Under the pieces are notes generated by a model. It searched no databases. It saw only the letters and a program-made list of their open reading frames with translations, and was not told the DNA's origin. From Adineta vaga (lineage: Eukaryota > Rotifera), in NCBI GenBank assembly GCA_021613535.1, contig CP075495.1, positions 8,680,001 to 8,744,000 on the forward strand: 64,000 nucleotides of DNA, written 5' to 3'. Made by a program: the position numbers and the translations under genes. Positions 10,101 through 22,809 of the stretch are shown here, in pieces. Within the stretch, counting starts at the first letter, position 1; every line of letters starts with the position of its first letter.

Positions 10101-11361
10101 AAGCTATACTTGGTCAAAATGATACATTCGGAGAAAATCCATGTAATACTGTTACACCAGGAAAATCTCGATGTGTTGTTCGAGGTATTTATTTATAGAG
10201 AAATTATTTTATTACTGTCAATGTTTTCTTATCATTGTTTAAGGTGTAACATATTGTACATTAAATAGAATTCATCGTGAAAACTTATTACGTGTTTTTC
10301 AATTATTTCCTGATTTTGCGAAATCATTTGCAGAACGTTTTCAAGTCACGTTTGATGTTCGACAAGTGAGACAAATTTGTTCGATCTATTTGTATCGAAT
10401 CCTAATCATCATTCTTAACTTTTAGTGTGAATTAAATGAATCAAAACCATTCTATAAATTGGATGAAGAAGTACAAGCATTGATTCGACAGCGTCGTCCA
10501 AAATTACAACGAGAAAAACGATTTAGTATGATGAGTGAACGTGAAGAAGGTAGATTAATATTGAGTAAAAAAAATCAATCTACACATTTTATCGGCGATA
10601 CTTTTTTCAGAAGCAAATCGATTAGCTATTCTACGATCCTGTCGCGATGTTCGTATAAGTGCTGATGCCAATTCCAGACGATCGATGAACACTATTGTTG
10701 AACTATCTCCAAATCAAACACAGGGATCTGATGACGAGATACAATTTGATAAAGAAATACGAAGATTATCCTTAACATCATCAGCTCAAGGTAGAGAGGT
10801 TTTTCATGATTAATCATAATATTCCTTTTTTCTATATCTTTAGGAAGCGCAACCAATGTATGCTCAACTGTTGTTGCTGTATCCAAAAGATCTAAACTAC
10901 ATACAATGAAACTTCCAGAAGAGGAAGAAGAAGAACAACATCAAGAGAAGCGACCATTAACAATGGAGACCAATGTTACAATAGGACAAAACAAGTAATA
11001 AATTCAAAATGACATCATTCAATCAATTAGAAAAAGAAGTTTTTCTCGTTGTAGTTCGGTACAAAAATACGAAACGGGTGCGATACGTAGTCTAGCTGAT
11101 GTAGATGCTGAATTAGCTCTTCTTCAAACGTAATATAGACTAAACAAAATATGTTTTATTCTAACATATCTTTCTCAATCTTTTTTTAGACGTTTCGATA
11201 GTTTTCAACAAGCTCTAGATGATAAAATGAAGATATTATTTAATTTTGCGAATAATATCTCTCAAACAAATATCAGACATTCAACAACGATTTCAAATCC
11301 AAGGAATACTGCAACTACGAATAAAACCTATGCTGTAATAGATAAATTAGTTTTCACATGA
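7194..11361 (+). CDS. ERG-type voltage-gated potassium channel
   Basis: Seventeen exons sum to 2,499 nt (832 aa): 7194-7292, 7414-7551, 8286-8431, 8484-8699, 8752-8905, 8973-9213, 9276-9382, 9441-9489, 9558-9857, 9908-9979, 10032-10184, 10244-10365, 10426-10549, 10611-10790, 10844-10994, 11055-11129, 11190-11361. [14 protein letters not shown] precedes S1. S4/S5 contains [11 protein letters not shown] and [10 protein letters not shown]. The pore carries the ERG-type filter SVGFGN. The C-linker/cyclic-nucleotide-homology part has [17 protein letters not shown], as in KCNH2/6/7. The family makes plasma-membrane repolarising K+ channels. Unlike animal ERG, only about 125 residues precede S1 and no PAS domain is visible, so a PAS-less isoform or missed 5' exons are both possible. 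The 734-bp second intron is unusually long for this window. Confidence 0.9.
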
Positions 11362-11704
11362 GTAAAATAAAAAAAGTAGCATTTCTATTCCATATCAACA
11401 ATAAATGAATTTTCAAAAAGATACTTACATTACTCATCTATATTCAACTATAATTTCATTTTCGTCTTTAAAAGTATTTTCTTGGTTATGTATTATCTAT
11501 GCAGATACAATAGCTATATCTCTATTGCAGAAAAAAAATATAGATCATAATTTCAAGATAGTATTAGCGTTTCTCGTATCTAATGATATTGACGCGTACA
11601 CGTGTACCAACACAATTTGATCAAAACAGTATGGCTAAACGATTCAGTGAATAACTACAATGACATGTGACGGCACTTATTTCTCTCTCTCTCTCTTTCT
11701 TTTT
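11362..11704. other. 3' flank of channel gene
   Basis: No gene recognised. AT-rich, ending in a CT/GA-type tract directly before the second SL inverted repeat. Confidence 0.5.
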
Positions 11705-11719
11705 TTATTTTATAAAAAG

Positions 11720-11824
11720 TGTTGCTCTGGCAAGCTAGTATTGCTACCGGCCCGCTACTTTTCGTCATCGCAACATGTATTATATCCGTGAAGATATTTA
11801 CCTCTTGGTAAGTTGTAATAAGCA
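11720..11824 (-). ncRNA. spliced-leader RNA gene, copy 5
   Basis: Leader exon 11824-11802 and RNA body match the other copies. The first 25 or so bases upstream of the start are replaced (plus-strand CTTTTTCCATGGATGTGCAG instead of the usual ACTAGTCGACAGGCGG type). The promoter may therefore be weakened although the RNA is intact. Confidence 0.78.
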
Positions 11825-11956
11825 ACTTTTTCCATGGATGTGCAGAGCACGACATCTCTCTTGTCTTTACACATAGCATTTAGTTGAGAGCATAAAGAAG
11901 GATGCGATGTGTAAAGACACGAGAGATGTCGTGCTCCGCCTGTCGACTAGTAAAAT

Positions 11957-12061
11957 TGCTTATTACAACTTACCAAGAGGTAAATATCTTCACGGATATA
12001 ATACATGTTGCGATGACGAAAAGTAGCGGGCCGGTAGCAATACTAGCTTGCCAGAGCAACA
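11957..12061 (+). ncRNA. spliced-leader RNA gene, copy 6
   Basis: Leader exon 11957-11979, donor GTAAAT, RNA end at GCAACA, then the conserved CTTTTTATAAAATAAGA flank. The promoter matches the consensus seen at copies 1-4. Confidence 0.83.
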
Positions 12062-12080
12062 CTTTTTATAAAATAAGAAG

Positions 12081-12684
12081 AGAAAAGACGTCTTGTCTAC
12101 TGACTAAAAAATAACCACTATGATTTAATCTTAATCTTTCCCGAAAGAAACGAGGGTAGCTAGATCAGTATGATCCTCGATTAGATCCATGTATACTTGG
12201 ATAGTCCTAATGAATGTTGAAAAATCTGCTTGAAAGAGAATATTACATAATTATTTCACAACTTTCATCCTTGTAGAAAATCGCGCTATGTTAATTATGT
12301 TCGTTTGATTTCGATTTGTTAACTCATTCATAAGAGTATAATAATGTTGGTTTATATTTTAGGTGACATTTTAAATGTCCTTCATTAAAGTATATTTGTA
12401 TAATGTATAAGATTAATAAAGAGAAAAAGAATCGTAACATCAACGAAAATATTTGTGTTGAAAAGAGAATGTAAAAGAAGATAAAAAGAATTACAATTAA
12501 AAAAATTCGCTTGATGGCGAGTAAAAGGTATTTATATCTATATCCGTCATGATGATATTTGTAGTTTGTCACTAATGGAATAATAGATTGATATGTTTCA
12601 GATGCATGAGGAAAAACTCGCTGGAAATGAGTGTAGGAACAAGATAAATACAAGCTAAAAGTATAGAAATGTCAACGAAAATTT
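12081..12684. other. intergenic/3' flank of intersectin
   Basis: No gene recognised. A 16-nt match (12137-12152) to the reverse complement of the U2 3' hairpin is the only echo of the small-RNA locus. Confidence 0.5.
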
Positions 12685-15600
12685 CTAATGATATGGCACT
12701 AAAAACTGTACGAGACACTTTATAACTAAGGATGAACCATTATTCAAGTAGATTGTTCGTGTAAATGCATTCGGTGGTTGAGTAAGAAATGTTTCGAGTG
12801 AACATGGTAATATATCTGCTAGACGTATTGCTGTTGAACCAATATTATCTAGCAGGAGAATTAAAAAGATTTGGTTTGATGAAGAAAAATACAGTTTTCC
12901 TAAACAAACCATCAGCTGAAAAATATTTATTGTCATAGAGATTGATATGAATGATATCTTCGACAAGATTATGAAGAAGAAATTGCATAGGAATATTCCA
13001 TTTTGGATTAGCTGATCGTTTCACATATGGTGTTTTCAATGTTAATGCGCCAACAGTTATCTCACAAAACGGATTAACAATACCTATTCAGTAAAAAGAA
13101 ATGATTAAATATTTTCATTCTTTCAAAACAAAAAAGAAAAAATGCTACGAACGAAATCGTTCAAGTGTTGGAATAGATGGCATTAAATTATGAGCTTCTT
13201 GTACAACTAGAATGAGCCGAGCAATAGCCGGTTTCGTTTCATATTCATTATCATCATCAATAGCTAATAATGCTTTATTAGTAACAATTAATTTCTCTAT
13301 AGTATGAAGTTCATTTAGAGCATTATTAATTGCTCGTACCCATAATGTACTAAAAATAGAAATAAAATTCATTTATTTGGAATAAATCAATTATATTTGC
13401 AATTGTACCGAATATTCGCTTGTTGTGTTCTTAACACTAATGGTTTCTCATAGATTTTTGTAACAATCGAAAAAGTTAATTGATCTGTGACTGATTCACT
13501 TGCAGCTATAACATCAGTTAAAAATAATGGCTAAAATAAAAAGAGAGAAAATGAGAAATATTCTTGAAGAAGATTTCGTTTATTTTGAAAACGAACGAGT
13601 CGATAGATTTTCAATTGTAAATTTGCTTTTCGTTCAAACAATTGTGCTTGCCAATTAGTTGATGATACTTTTGAAGTTGAAAAAAGAAGAAAATCATTGA
13701 ATAAAAATACTAATAATTCTTTTCCACTTGGCATCTAAATCAATGAAATAAAACAGAATTTTTCAACTTAATCTGATTTACTTTCGCTATAAAACCGTGT
13801 AGAAGTAGTTGTCGTTGCGTATGAAATTTCGTACGAGAATTAAATTTGACGAATTCATCGAAAATATATCCATCCGATGAGTCCTCATCGCAACTAAAAC
13901 TGAAATGTCGTTGTAACCAATCTAAACGGACACTATTTTCTTGTTCACAAATTTGTTTATTGATACGTTCATTTAATTGTCGTGCACATTCATATGCTCG
14001 TTGAATAAATTGATAATCTGGATGATCAAGACTTGTATGTTTAAGAATTTTTTCGATTAATAATGGATAACGTGTCACACGTTGTATTGGCTTGGTAAGA
14101 AAACCATTTAATGATAAACCACCAGTTTTAGTTTGAAAAATTTTTAAATATGATCGAAATTGTTTATTGGAAGTAATTTTTGATTGTAAATATTTATTAG
14201 CTTGTGAACGACAATTACAATATTGAAAATAAACATCAGCCATATAAGGAATATAGGAACAAAGAATTTCACCAATGCGTGTTGATTCATTAATTATCAT
14301 ATTCGATGAAACATGAGATGATGATAATGATGATGATTGTGGAACGATATTATCATCTAATCGTTCAATAGTTAAGGAACGCTTTCCTGTAAACATATTC
14401 GTTGATGAAGGTTGATTAAGATCACCTTCAGCAAATAGTTTCATTGGAATCTAAAAATTGAATATATAATTCGATCCATATCTATATGCTTTCTTTTTTT
14501 AATGATACTAACATTTGCAATTCCTGCAATATTCGACATTGATGCTGAACGTGGTGTTCGAATACAAATATTGTCATCATCAAATGTCAAAACATGTTCT
14601 CTATAATTTACTTGATCTTGTAATGTAGATAGAAAAACACTATTGCATGCAATTAAACTAAACCAATTACTGAATAATTGTTCTATTTCATGATCACTTA
14701 AAATTCGACCATTACTTAATGGTTTAATAAATTCATTAGCAACTGTACTTAAATCATTAACATAACGTTGTTCCGTTTCAATTAATTCTCGAATAGCTGA
14801 TATTCGAGAGAAATTATTTGCTATTATATGATGAGATGATAATGACTCAGTGATTAATGTCGATGAATCATCAGTTGATGTGATAGTCGTATCATCACAG
14901 AAAGGTTGTTGAGATGAGTTCGCTGTTGTTGGTGTACATGGAATTATATTGGGAGAGAGATAACATGATTTAGATGAAGCTGAAAAGAAGTAATTCAATA
15001 TAATGACAATTGATTTGATTCAAACAATAGATCATGCATAAGAACGAAAGTTTTTTTTTGTAGAAAATAGTGGATATATCATGCAGCATTGATTTGATTT
15101 GATTTTTTTTTTCAACTTATTTTTAACTTACGACAAGTAATAGTAAAAGCTGTTTTATGATTATGAAGTGAATGACGTTTATGTTTGCTGGTCGTTGGTG
15201 CTGAAGCTGATGTAAGTGTTGGAAAACAACAACAAACAAAAGAAAGCACCTTTTCCAACATATTCTTTTTCTATTAAAAGAAAATATTAAATAAATGAAA
15301 ACACAATAGGATACTTTTTTGTTATACATATTTCATCTAATTTTTCATTTAAACCTATATATTTAAATATTTCTGCGTTTTTTCTTTGCATACGAATGAG
15401 ACAAAACTAACAGTAGGCGAATATAAATAAGAAAAATACACTGATGTGAAAGTATAGAAAAATACTACTGACTGGTGACATGAAGGCATATAAATATATC
15501 CTACGAAAGGTTTGGATCATCGTTATCACCAGGTTTAACAAAATGAATATGAGAACAAGAAATAGGAAATCACTATGGACTGATTAACTAAAACATATAT

Positions 15601-18600
15601 ATGACTATTGGAGAAGGCATACATGAAAAAAGAAAAGAAAACGAATATAGAAGATACAATTGTAAAATGAATGATAACACAATCAGACAAAATAAACGGA
15701 AGAGAGAATAAATTAAATAGAATAAAATGTGAATGTATGTGAATTATTTTTTCGAAGACAAGAAGAAAAAAAATTGTCTATGAGTAGTAACGTCGAATGT
15801 GATATATATTGAATAGAAAAAAGAAACAGAAGAGAATAAGAGGGTGAGAAGCATGGGTTAATCTTTTAGAAACAAAACAAAAAAAAAGAACACATCAGGA
15901 ATCGTCAATACCAGCTCTCTAGATAGCTATTTGTCTTATCGGATGCTCATCATTGTCCTAGAAACATATGTAAATATTTAAAAAGATGTGGTATTTTTAT
16001 TTCATTTGACTTACATTGATTATGAGTATCGATTTGTTGTACATAAGTCGATGGAATTAAGCCAACTTGATCGCCAAGACGAGCTTTAAACCAACCACTC
16101 GTATTTTCAGGATCTAATATATCTAAAACGGCATCAGCTGGAAAACTTAATTCATCATCATGTTGAGCATCATATGAAAAAATGGCAATGTAATGTTGTG
16201 AATCTAAATAGAAATCAGTTAAATTAATGAGTTTTGGCATATAATAGATATTTACCTGTTGTTTTCTGATCAGAAGATGCTGATGGAAGTGTTGATGAAA
16301 CAGTTGTGTCTGTTCGTACGTGATCAGCAGGAAACCAACCGATACGTACCGGTTGATCCGGAAGCTGTGCGAAAGGAAAGATAATGATTTGTATAAAGAA
16401 ACAATAAATAATATACTCGAACTTCCCCTTGATACCAGCCATTATCATCTTTTTTTGTGATAAAAATCGTTTGATCCTTCTCAAAAGTTAGATGATTTTC
16501 TTCTGTACTTTCAAAAGATTGCAATTGCAATTGCAATTTCTTCAATATTTCCAATTTTCTGAACGTAATTATTAGGAAATGTTCCTGTACGTTCACCAAT
16601 CTGTCCTGTCCACCAATCACCATCACGTTTAAGAACAATAATATGTTCGCCAACATCAAATGATAAATCAGAGGAATCAGTAGCTTCATACGAATAAATA
16701 GCTTCATAGATATTATCTAAGAATGATTGAAATATATTTTGAGTTTACAATGAAAACTAATCAATCTTACCACATTCAACATCATTCGTTGATACACTTT
16801 TCTGTGTAACGATAGAATTCGAAGATTTTTCAATAGTTGGTGAAGTTCTAAATCGATAGAAATATTCAATTCAAAATGACACTTAAGATAGAGAACAGAA
16901 AAAGAAAGTTACTTTGATAAATTTTCCTTATTTGCTATTTCAACTTCAGTTGCTGGCCGAACGTAAGTTCGTGGAAACCAACCAATCTATAACAGAAAAT
17001 TTCTGTAGTATTGAAAACAGTTTCGAGAAACTATTCGTAATTTACTTTGTCATGTAGTTGTCCACTATACCATGTGTCATCTTTTTGTTCTCGTACATGA
17101 ATAAATTCATCCTTTTGAAATGATAAATGTTTATCAACTGTTTTGCCTTGACATTCAGCTAATGTTATCACCCAAGAACCAGACTAAAAATGAATGAAAA
17201 GAACAAAATAAAAAAATATATATATTAATACACTTTTTGAATCTTACTGGTAATTGTGATGATGTTGTATCATTTGTTGATGTTGATCTAGAGCAAGAAA
17301 TATATTTTCACAATGCAACATGTGTCATTTCTAATTATAATTAAAATGATGTATTTTGTTAACATACATGATTCGTTCAGCATAACCTGCTGGAAAAAAT
17401 CCTTGTTTATCATCACCAATTCGACCAAATAACCAATGATCATCTTGCTGTTTCGTTGGATCTATCTGTAAAAATGATTGTCGACTTTATCTATCGAGAT
17501 GAAAATCTCGTCCGAAATTACTTACCGCGATGATATCACCACTATATATTGTCATTTCATCAGGACGTTCAGATGCATAGTCATATAATACTCGATATTG
17601 AATGATTTCTAGAGAAATAAAAGATTTCATTAAATCTTACACGATATCAAAGAACTTGTCTAACCTGCTGCAGGATTTTCATTAACTGCAGGCGTTGATT
17701 GTGGCCAATCATTGTTTGTCCCAAAGGATGAATTTGACTTATCGTTATTATCAAATTGTGCCCAAGTATTCCCATTATTATTTGTTGTTGCCGGAGTTCC
17801 CCATGGATCAACAGTTGACGATTGTTTTGGTGCATCTACAGGATAAAAACAAAGTTGTTCTTCTCATACAAAGTACAAATAATCATCAAACCTTTCAAAT
17901 TAGGAGTTGCTTTTGGTGCAGCTTTCTTAACTTTTGGTGATGCCACAACAGATACAGTCACAGATGGTTCAACTTTAGGAAGAAATGGATCAACCATAAC
18001 GGGAGTACTTTCATTATTCGATGGTTGAAACCAGCCACTATTTTCTGTTGTTGAAACTACATCAGAATGAGAAGAAAATGGATCCACAGCTTGAAATGGA
18101 TCAACATCGACGGTAGGCGGAGGAGGAGGAGGAGGAGAAGAAGAAGTAATAGTTGCTGTTTCTGCTGCTGCATCTGCTGTTGTTGTTGGTGCAACATTCG
18201 GTAATGAAGAAGAAACATCAGAAGATTGCATATTTATATCATCAGAAGTTACATTAGCATTAAATTGATCAAAATTAGCTAAGAGAAAAAAAATGAATAC
18301 CGAAGTTATATTCAATATATAAAATTATATTTACCAAATTCAGCAGGTGAATTAGTTGGAGAAGCGACATTGCTAAATGAAAATGATGATACTAGAATTT
18401 ATTTTCGGAAAAAAATAAAAAATAATCTATTACCTAAGTGGTTTCTTGTCTTTTGCTTCTTGTTCCAATTGTTCAAGTTGAAGACGAAGTTGCTAAAGAA
18501 TAACAATAGTTTGCATCCATATGTTTCGTTTCTATTGTCATAAAACAAAGTAACAAACCTCCATTTGATTTTGATAATCTTTACATTGATCATTAGTTAC

Positions 18601-19362
18601 TGTGATTTGCTCATCGACCTGTATACTTTCTTGATTCATAGTTTCAATTTGACTTTGTAAATACTGTATTTGATCCAATTCTCGATTACCATTACCTACA
18701 AAAGTGAAAACAAAATTTCTTCTACTTTTCAAAGAAACATTTTCATAATATTTCTTACTGAATTCTTTTGATTGAATAAGTTGATTAACTGATGAACCAA
18801 GTGATTCACGTTCTACTTGTAAAGCATTTAATTGGACCATTAAATCCTTTTTTTGTTGTTCAACATTTTCGAATAGATTTCTCTCTGTTGCTATATTTCG
18901 TTGTACATCTGCAATTGCTTCATCAATCGAATGAATAGTAGTTTCAGTTTGATTGATTTTCGTTTGACACGTTTGCATAGTATCATCCATACTTTCTAAT
19001 TCAAGTCCAAGAGCTTTTTCACGAGATTTCAAATCATTGCTTTGTTCAAGTAAACGTGATTTTTGTGATAATAATTCTTGCATACGTTGACGTTCCCATT
19101 CAAGACGATTTTTACGTTCCAATTCTTTTCGTGCGGCCTAAATAATAATCATAAAGAAATATATAAGAAAAAAAACTGTCTGGACACATAGATCTTGATG
19201 TTTACACACAAATGATTGTATATCGTTAATTATGTGTCAAATGAAACTTCGAAAGATTCATGCATAACGCATGATAACGAAGTTTAGAATGGATACTTTT
19301 GCATGGATATGACTCAAACTCGTCTTATTGAATATTAAGACGTGATCTCCTGATCCATGCGT

Positions 19363-19396
<34 letters not shown>

Positions 19397-21732
19397 TAGA
19401 TGATTTTTCTTTTCTCAGAAGTAAAATTTACCTCACGTTGTTCATATAATTTTTTTCGTTCTTCTTCTTTTTGTTGTTCAATTTGTCGTTGTTTTTCTAA
19501 TTGTCGTTCGATTTCCATCTGTTTTTTACGTTCTTGTTCTTCACGATATTTTTGTAATTCAGCTTCACGTTTACGTTCTAAATGAGATTCGAACTATTAG
19601 CCCTATGATATATTCAACAGATGCATACGACTATAACCATTCAACTACTTCTATTCATTGTTTTCAAAAGAAGAAAAAAGATTGATGATGTATATATATA
19701 CCTCGTTCTTCACGTTCTTTTTGTTCGCGTTCTTCCAGTTCACGTAATTGTTGCCGGCGTCGTTCCAATTCTCGATTACCATCCTAATAAAAACAAATAT
19801 AGAACATCAGTTTTGAGAAAATTACAGTCTCATACTTCATAATTCTTCAAACGTTTCTCTTCATATGTTGCCAAGGCAGCTTTTCGTTCATTTTCTGCTG
19901 ATTCTGCTGATTGTATTGGAGAATTTCCTGGAATACGTTCTGGTGTATTTGTTGCATTGATGGTTTCCTGAAGTTTCTGATTAAGATTAGCATAGGTTAG
20001 ATTATCATTCGATTTTGACGATATATCTGTTCTATCATGTTGCATTGCACTGATTTGTAACCATTCTTCAGGTAATTGAGATGGTAATGTTTGACCATTA
20101 CGTGCCATATCGCAACAATGCATTGCAATAACAAATTCATCAGCGGACAGACGGCCATCTTTATCATAATCAGCTAAATTCCTATTTAAGATTCAATTAG
20201 AATGATTTAATCGTCGTTTAAAACTAGAGAACCACTCGTGTCTAAGAAAGAAAACCTATTTACACTTTCTAATGCTGAATGTGCTAAAATAAGCTACTAT
20301 ATAGATTATTCAATTTCCTTGGGCTCAAAAAAAGAAAGGTGAGGAAAAATTCTTTTCTGCTTGTCTGAACATTTTGAATTGTAGGGTAAAGCGCTGTCAT
20401 TAACCAATCTATTTGTAGTAGGGTTTTTTCTTTCTATTAAAATCTTCTCGCGTTCAAAGAATCAGAATTAAACTAAGAGAACAAATTTCTCAAAAAAAAA
20501 CGATCTAAGCGTAAGAAACCATCAATGCATGATCTAATTATCTAAATATTTACATTTCAAAGGTGAGTCTTATATAATAAATGTAAACCTAATATATGTT
20601 AACACAAGAGAAAACTATGCAACAGTTTAAAATCATTTAATGTTTACCAGATTTGATGAAGAAGAACATGTGATAGACCAGTTTGTTGAAGTATAGTTTT
20701 TGCTTGTAAACCAGTTATAAATCCGCCACTTTGTGTTCCATTGCATAATAATTGAAATTGTTGGAGATATTTCGATCGATTTGCTGGTGTTAATTGTATA
20801 GATGATGATACATTCGTTGCATCGGTTTGTTTAATTGTTTGACTGAGAGAGAAGAAACTATTGAGAAAACTTCGATCTTAATGTTTTCTTTATTTACCTT
20901 GTAGGTTGTTGATTTGATAGGATAGATTGACCAGATGCTAAAAAAGATATTTCATTCAAACTATTATTATAAACAGGAATTAAATAAACTAAATAATTAA
21001 GATGTTCTATCAAAGCATTAGTTTTGTTAGAAATAGCAGTGTATTTTTTATTTGGTCTTACCACTAGAACAACGAAATATTTCTTTCGTCAGAATAATTT
21101 CACTGCAATAATTTCATTATTTTACATATATATATATGGAACAAATACTATAAAGAATAATATGGGAATAAAATGACTTACGATTATTTGCTATTGGTGT
21201 AGCATTTGTTGCTATTCCAGAATCCGACAGAAGACTAGAAGGAAGAGTTGCTGGTAATGGTCCTTTCTTTTGAACCTGTTTCAGAGAGAGAAATTGAGAT
21301 AGAACAAAAAACATTACTGTGAACTGTTTACTTGAGCTGAAATTAAACAGCAAGCAATAGCGAATTCTCGTTTATCTAAACGACCATCGCTTGTTACATC
21401 AGCCAAATCCCTAAACATTAAGTTTCAATCATTAGAATATTAAAATAATGATCTTACCAAATTTTTCGTAGTATATCTCCAGGTAAACCTGATTTAACAA
21501 AAAAATCTCTTGCTTGTTCACCTATAATGAAAGTTCATTTTATTTAAAAAATTCGTTTTATTACGAAAAATAACTTGCCCGAAAGATAACCTTGTACTGG
21601 ACCGCATTGTTGAAAATATGTTTCGTACCTCTGCCGTTCATCGGCACTAATTCTCCAATCATCTTAAAAGATAGTATGTAAACATGAGAATTAATCATTA
21701 AAGAATTGGTTCAATCGTTTCCTACCAGTCAT
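12685..21732 (-). CDS. ITSN: intersectin, long form (endocytic scaffold/Cdc42 GEF)
   Basis: Many short exons on the minus strand. The start at 21732 reads [15 protein letters not shown] (EH1), joined over an intron after codon 2. EH2 follows, with the EF-like loop [13 protein letters not shown] (about 20800-20100). A charged coiled coil spans about 19800-18560. Then come several DPF motifs ([10 protein letters not shown], for AP2 ear binding) and a polyproline run. Five SH3 domains occupy about 17660-16010, each with an ALYDY-type start and a GWFP/GFFP or related motif. The DH domain is at 14830-13900 ([15 protein letters not shown]), the PH at about 13800-13150 ([18 protein letters not shown]), and the C2 at about 13100-12685 (SANPKWN). 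This is the full intersectin-L order. The family links clathrin-coated pits to actin by activating Cdc42. The stop is TAG at 12685. Internal exon edges were not all fixed. Confidence 0.93.
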
Positions 21733-22116
21733 GTCAACACTTTTTTTTCTTATTTCATTTTGAATTGAAATCTATTTGAAGTCGAAAACAAGTTCTTCGA
21801 CAGAAATCTATAAAAGAAAGTTTAACGATATAATGAAAATCCGATAATTGATTTTCTGGAAAATAAAAATCAATAACAATCGTTCATCCTATATCATCAT
21901 TTAGTAAAAAACACATGAGAAAAAAATGGATCAACCATTAATCTATCGGAGGAAACCATTCTTTAGAAAACAACATGGCATGGTGTTCACAGATGTCACT
22001 GAAGAACAAGAAAATTTTCTTTAAGACAATTTCAGTTTGTATTGTCTTTGCGCGGGTGATTCTAGTCGATTAATATTATTATTATTATTTTTTCTATAAT
22101 ATGTAAATGTTCGATT

Positions 22117-22497
22117 ATGGGTTGTACAACCCTCAAGTCTTCGAAAACGTTTTTTACTAAAACTGATTTAATTGAATTACAAAAACATCCTGAAGAATTA
22201 CATGAAAAACGTATTAAAATTCTCAAATGGATGGAAGATAATATCGAGTGTCAAATAAAAAGCAACAATAATTATTCAAAAATTAAATCGAAAATTATTC
22301 AAGAAAATATACAACTACTATATTGGCAAGAAGCATGGGAAAGAGAACAACAATTAGTTCAACATCCTTCACTAATGGACTTGTCTAATTCAAAAATATC
22401 ATGTATTACATTAATTGATGAAAATCTACGACTTCCAACTGATCAGGAAGTAGACGTATTCTGGAAAAATTTCGATAAAATATCTTTTTCAATCTGA
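22117..22497 (+). CDS. small MGC-start protein, unknown
   Basis: Single-exon ORF of 126 aa, divergent from intersectin (385 bp between starts). It begins MGCTTLKSSKTF, a context compatible with N-myristoylation at Gly2 and palmitoylation at Cys3, so membrane attachment is inferred. The rest is charged, probably helical (LLYWQEAWEREQQLV), with an acidic C-terminal segment ending DKISFSI. No family recognised. The codon pattern resembles that of neighbouring genes, which argues for a real gene. Confidence 0.6.
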   Translation: MGCTTLKSSKTFFTKTDLIELQKHPEELHEKRIKILKWMEDNIECQIKSNNNYSKIKSKIIQENIQLLYWQEAWEREQQLVQHPSLMDLSNSKISCITLIDENLRLPTDQEVDVFWKNFDKISFSI

Positions 22498-22809
22498 AAC
22501 AACGCTGAGTTATTTCAACACATACATGAATGCTTTATATGACAAGAAAAGATTGACAGATACTAGAAAAATATGAATTCAGAAGAGCTCCCTATTAAAA
22601 CGCTAAGTTTGACTAGATAATAATATGCATTCCTATGTTTAAATATATGGTATTACTATGTAACTGTAAGCAGTTAAAGTTGAATCGATGATATTTATTT
22701 AAAATGAAGGTTGAAACTACAGAGTGATTAAAAAGAAAGAGAATTGGAAAAATAAATGAATAATAAGCAAGTGATAGAGAAGTCTTTTGAAAATGAATCA
22801 TAAAACAAG
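22498..22809. other. convergent 3' flanks
   Basis: No gene seen between the small MGC protein (plus) and the beta-helix gene (minus). Confidence 0.5.

Larger units (their letters stand above)
11705..12080. repeat. SL-SL inverted repeat 2
   Basis: Second copy of the head-to-head SL arrangement, 5.5 kb from the first, with the same 132-bp spacing between SL starts (11824 minus, 11957 plus) and nearly the same central sequence (TAGCATTTAGTTGAGAGC). Outer flanks again read ATAAAAAG / CTTTTTAT. No U2 gene adjoins it. Confidence 0.92.

Noticed and set aside
12137-12152. 16-nt match to the U2 3' hairpin (reverse complement)
   Set aside because: The neighbouring sequence shows no further U2 similarity; too short to call a U2 fragment.
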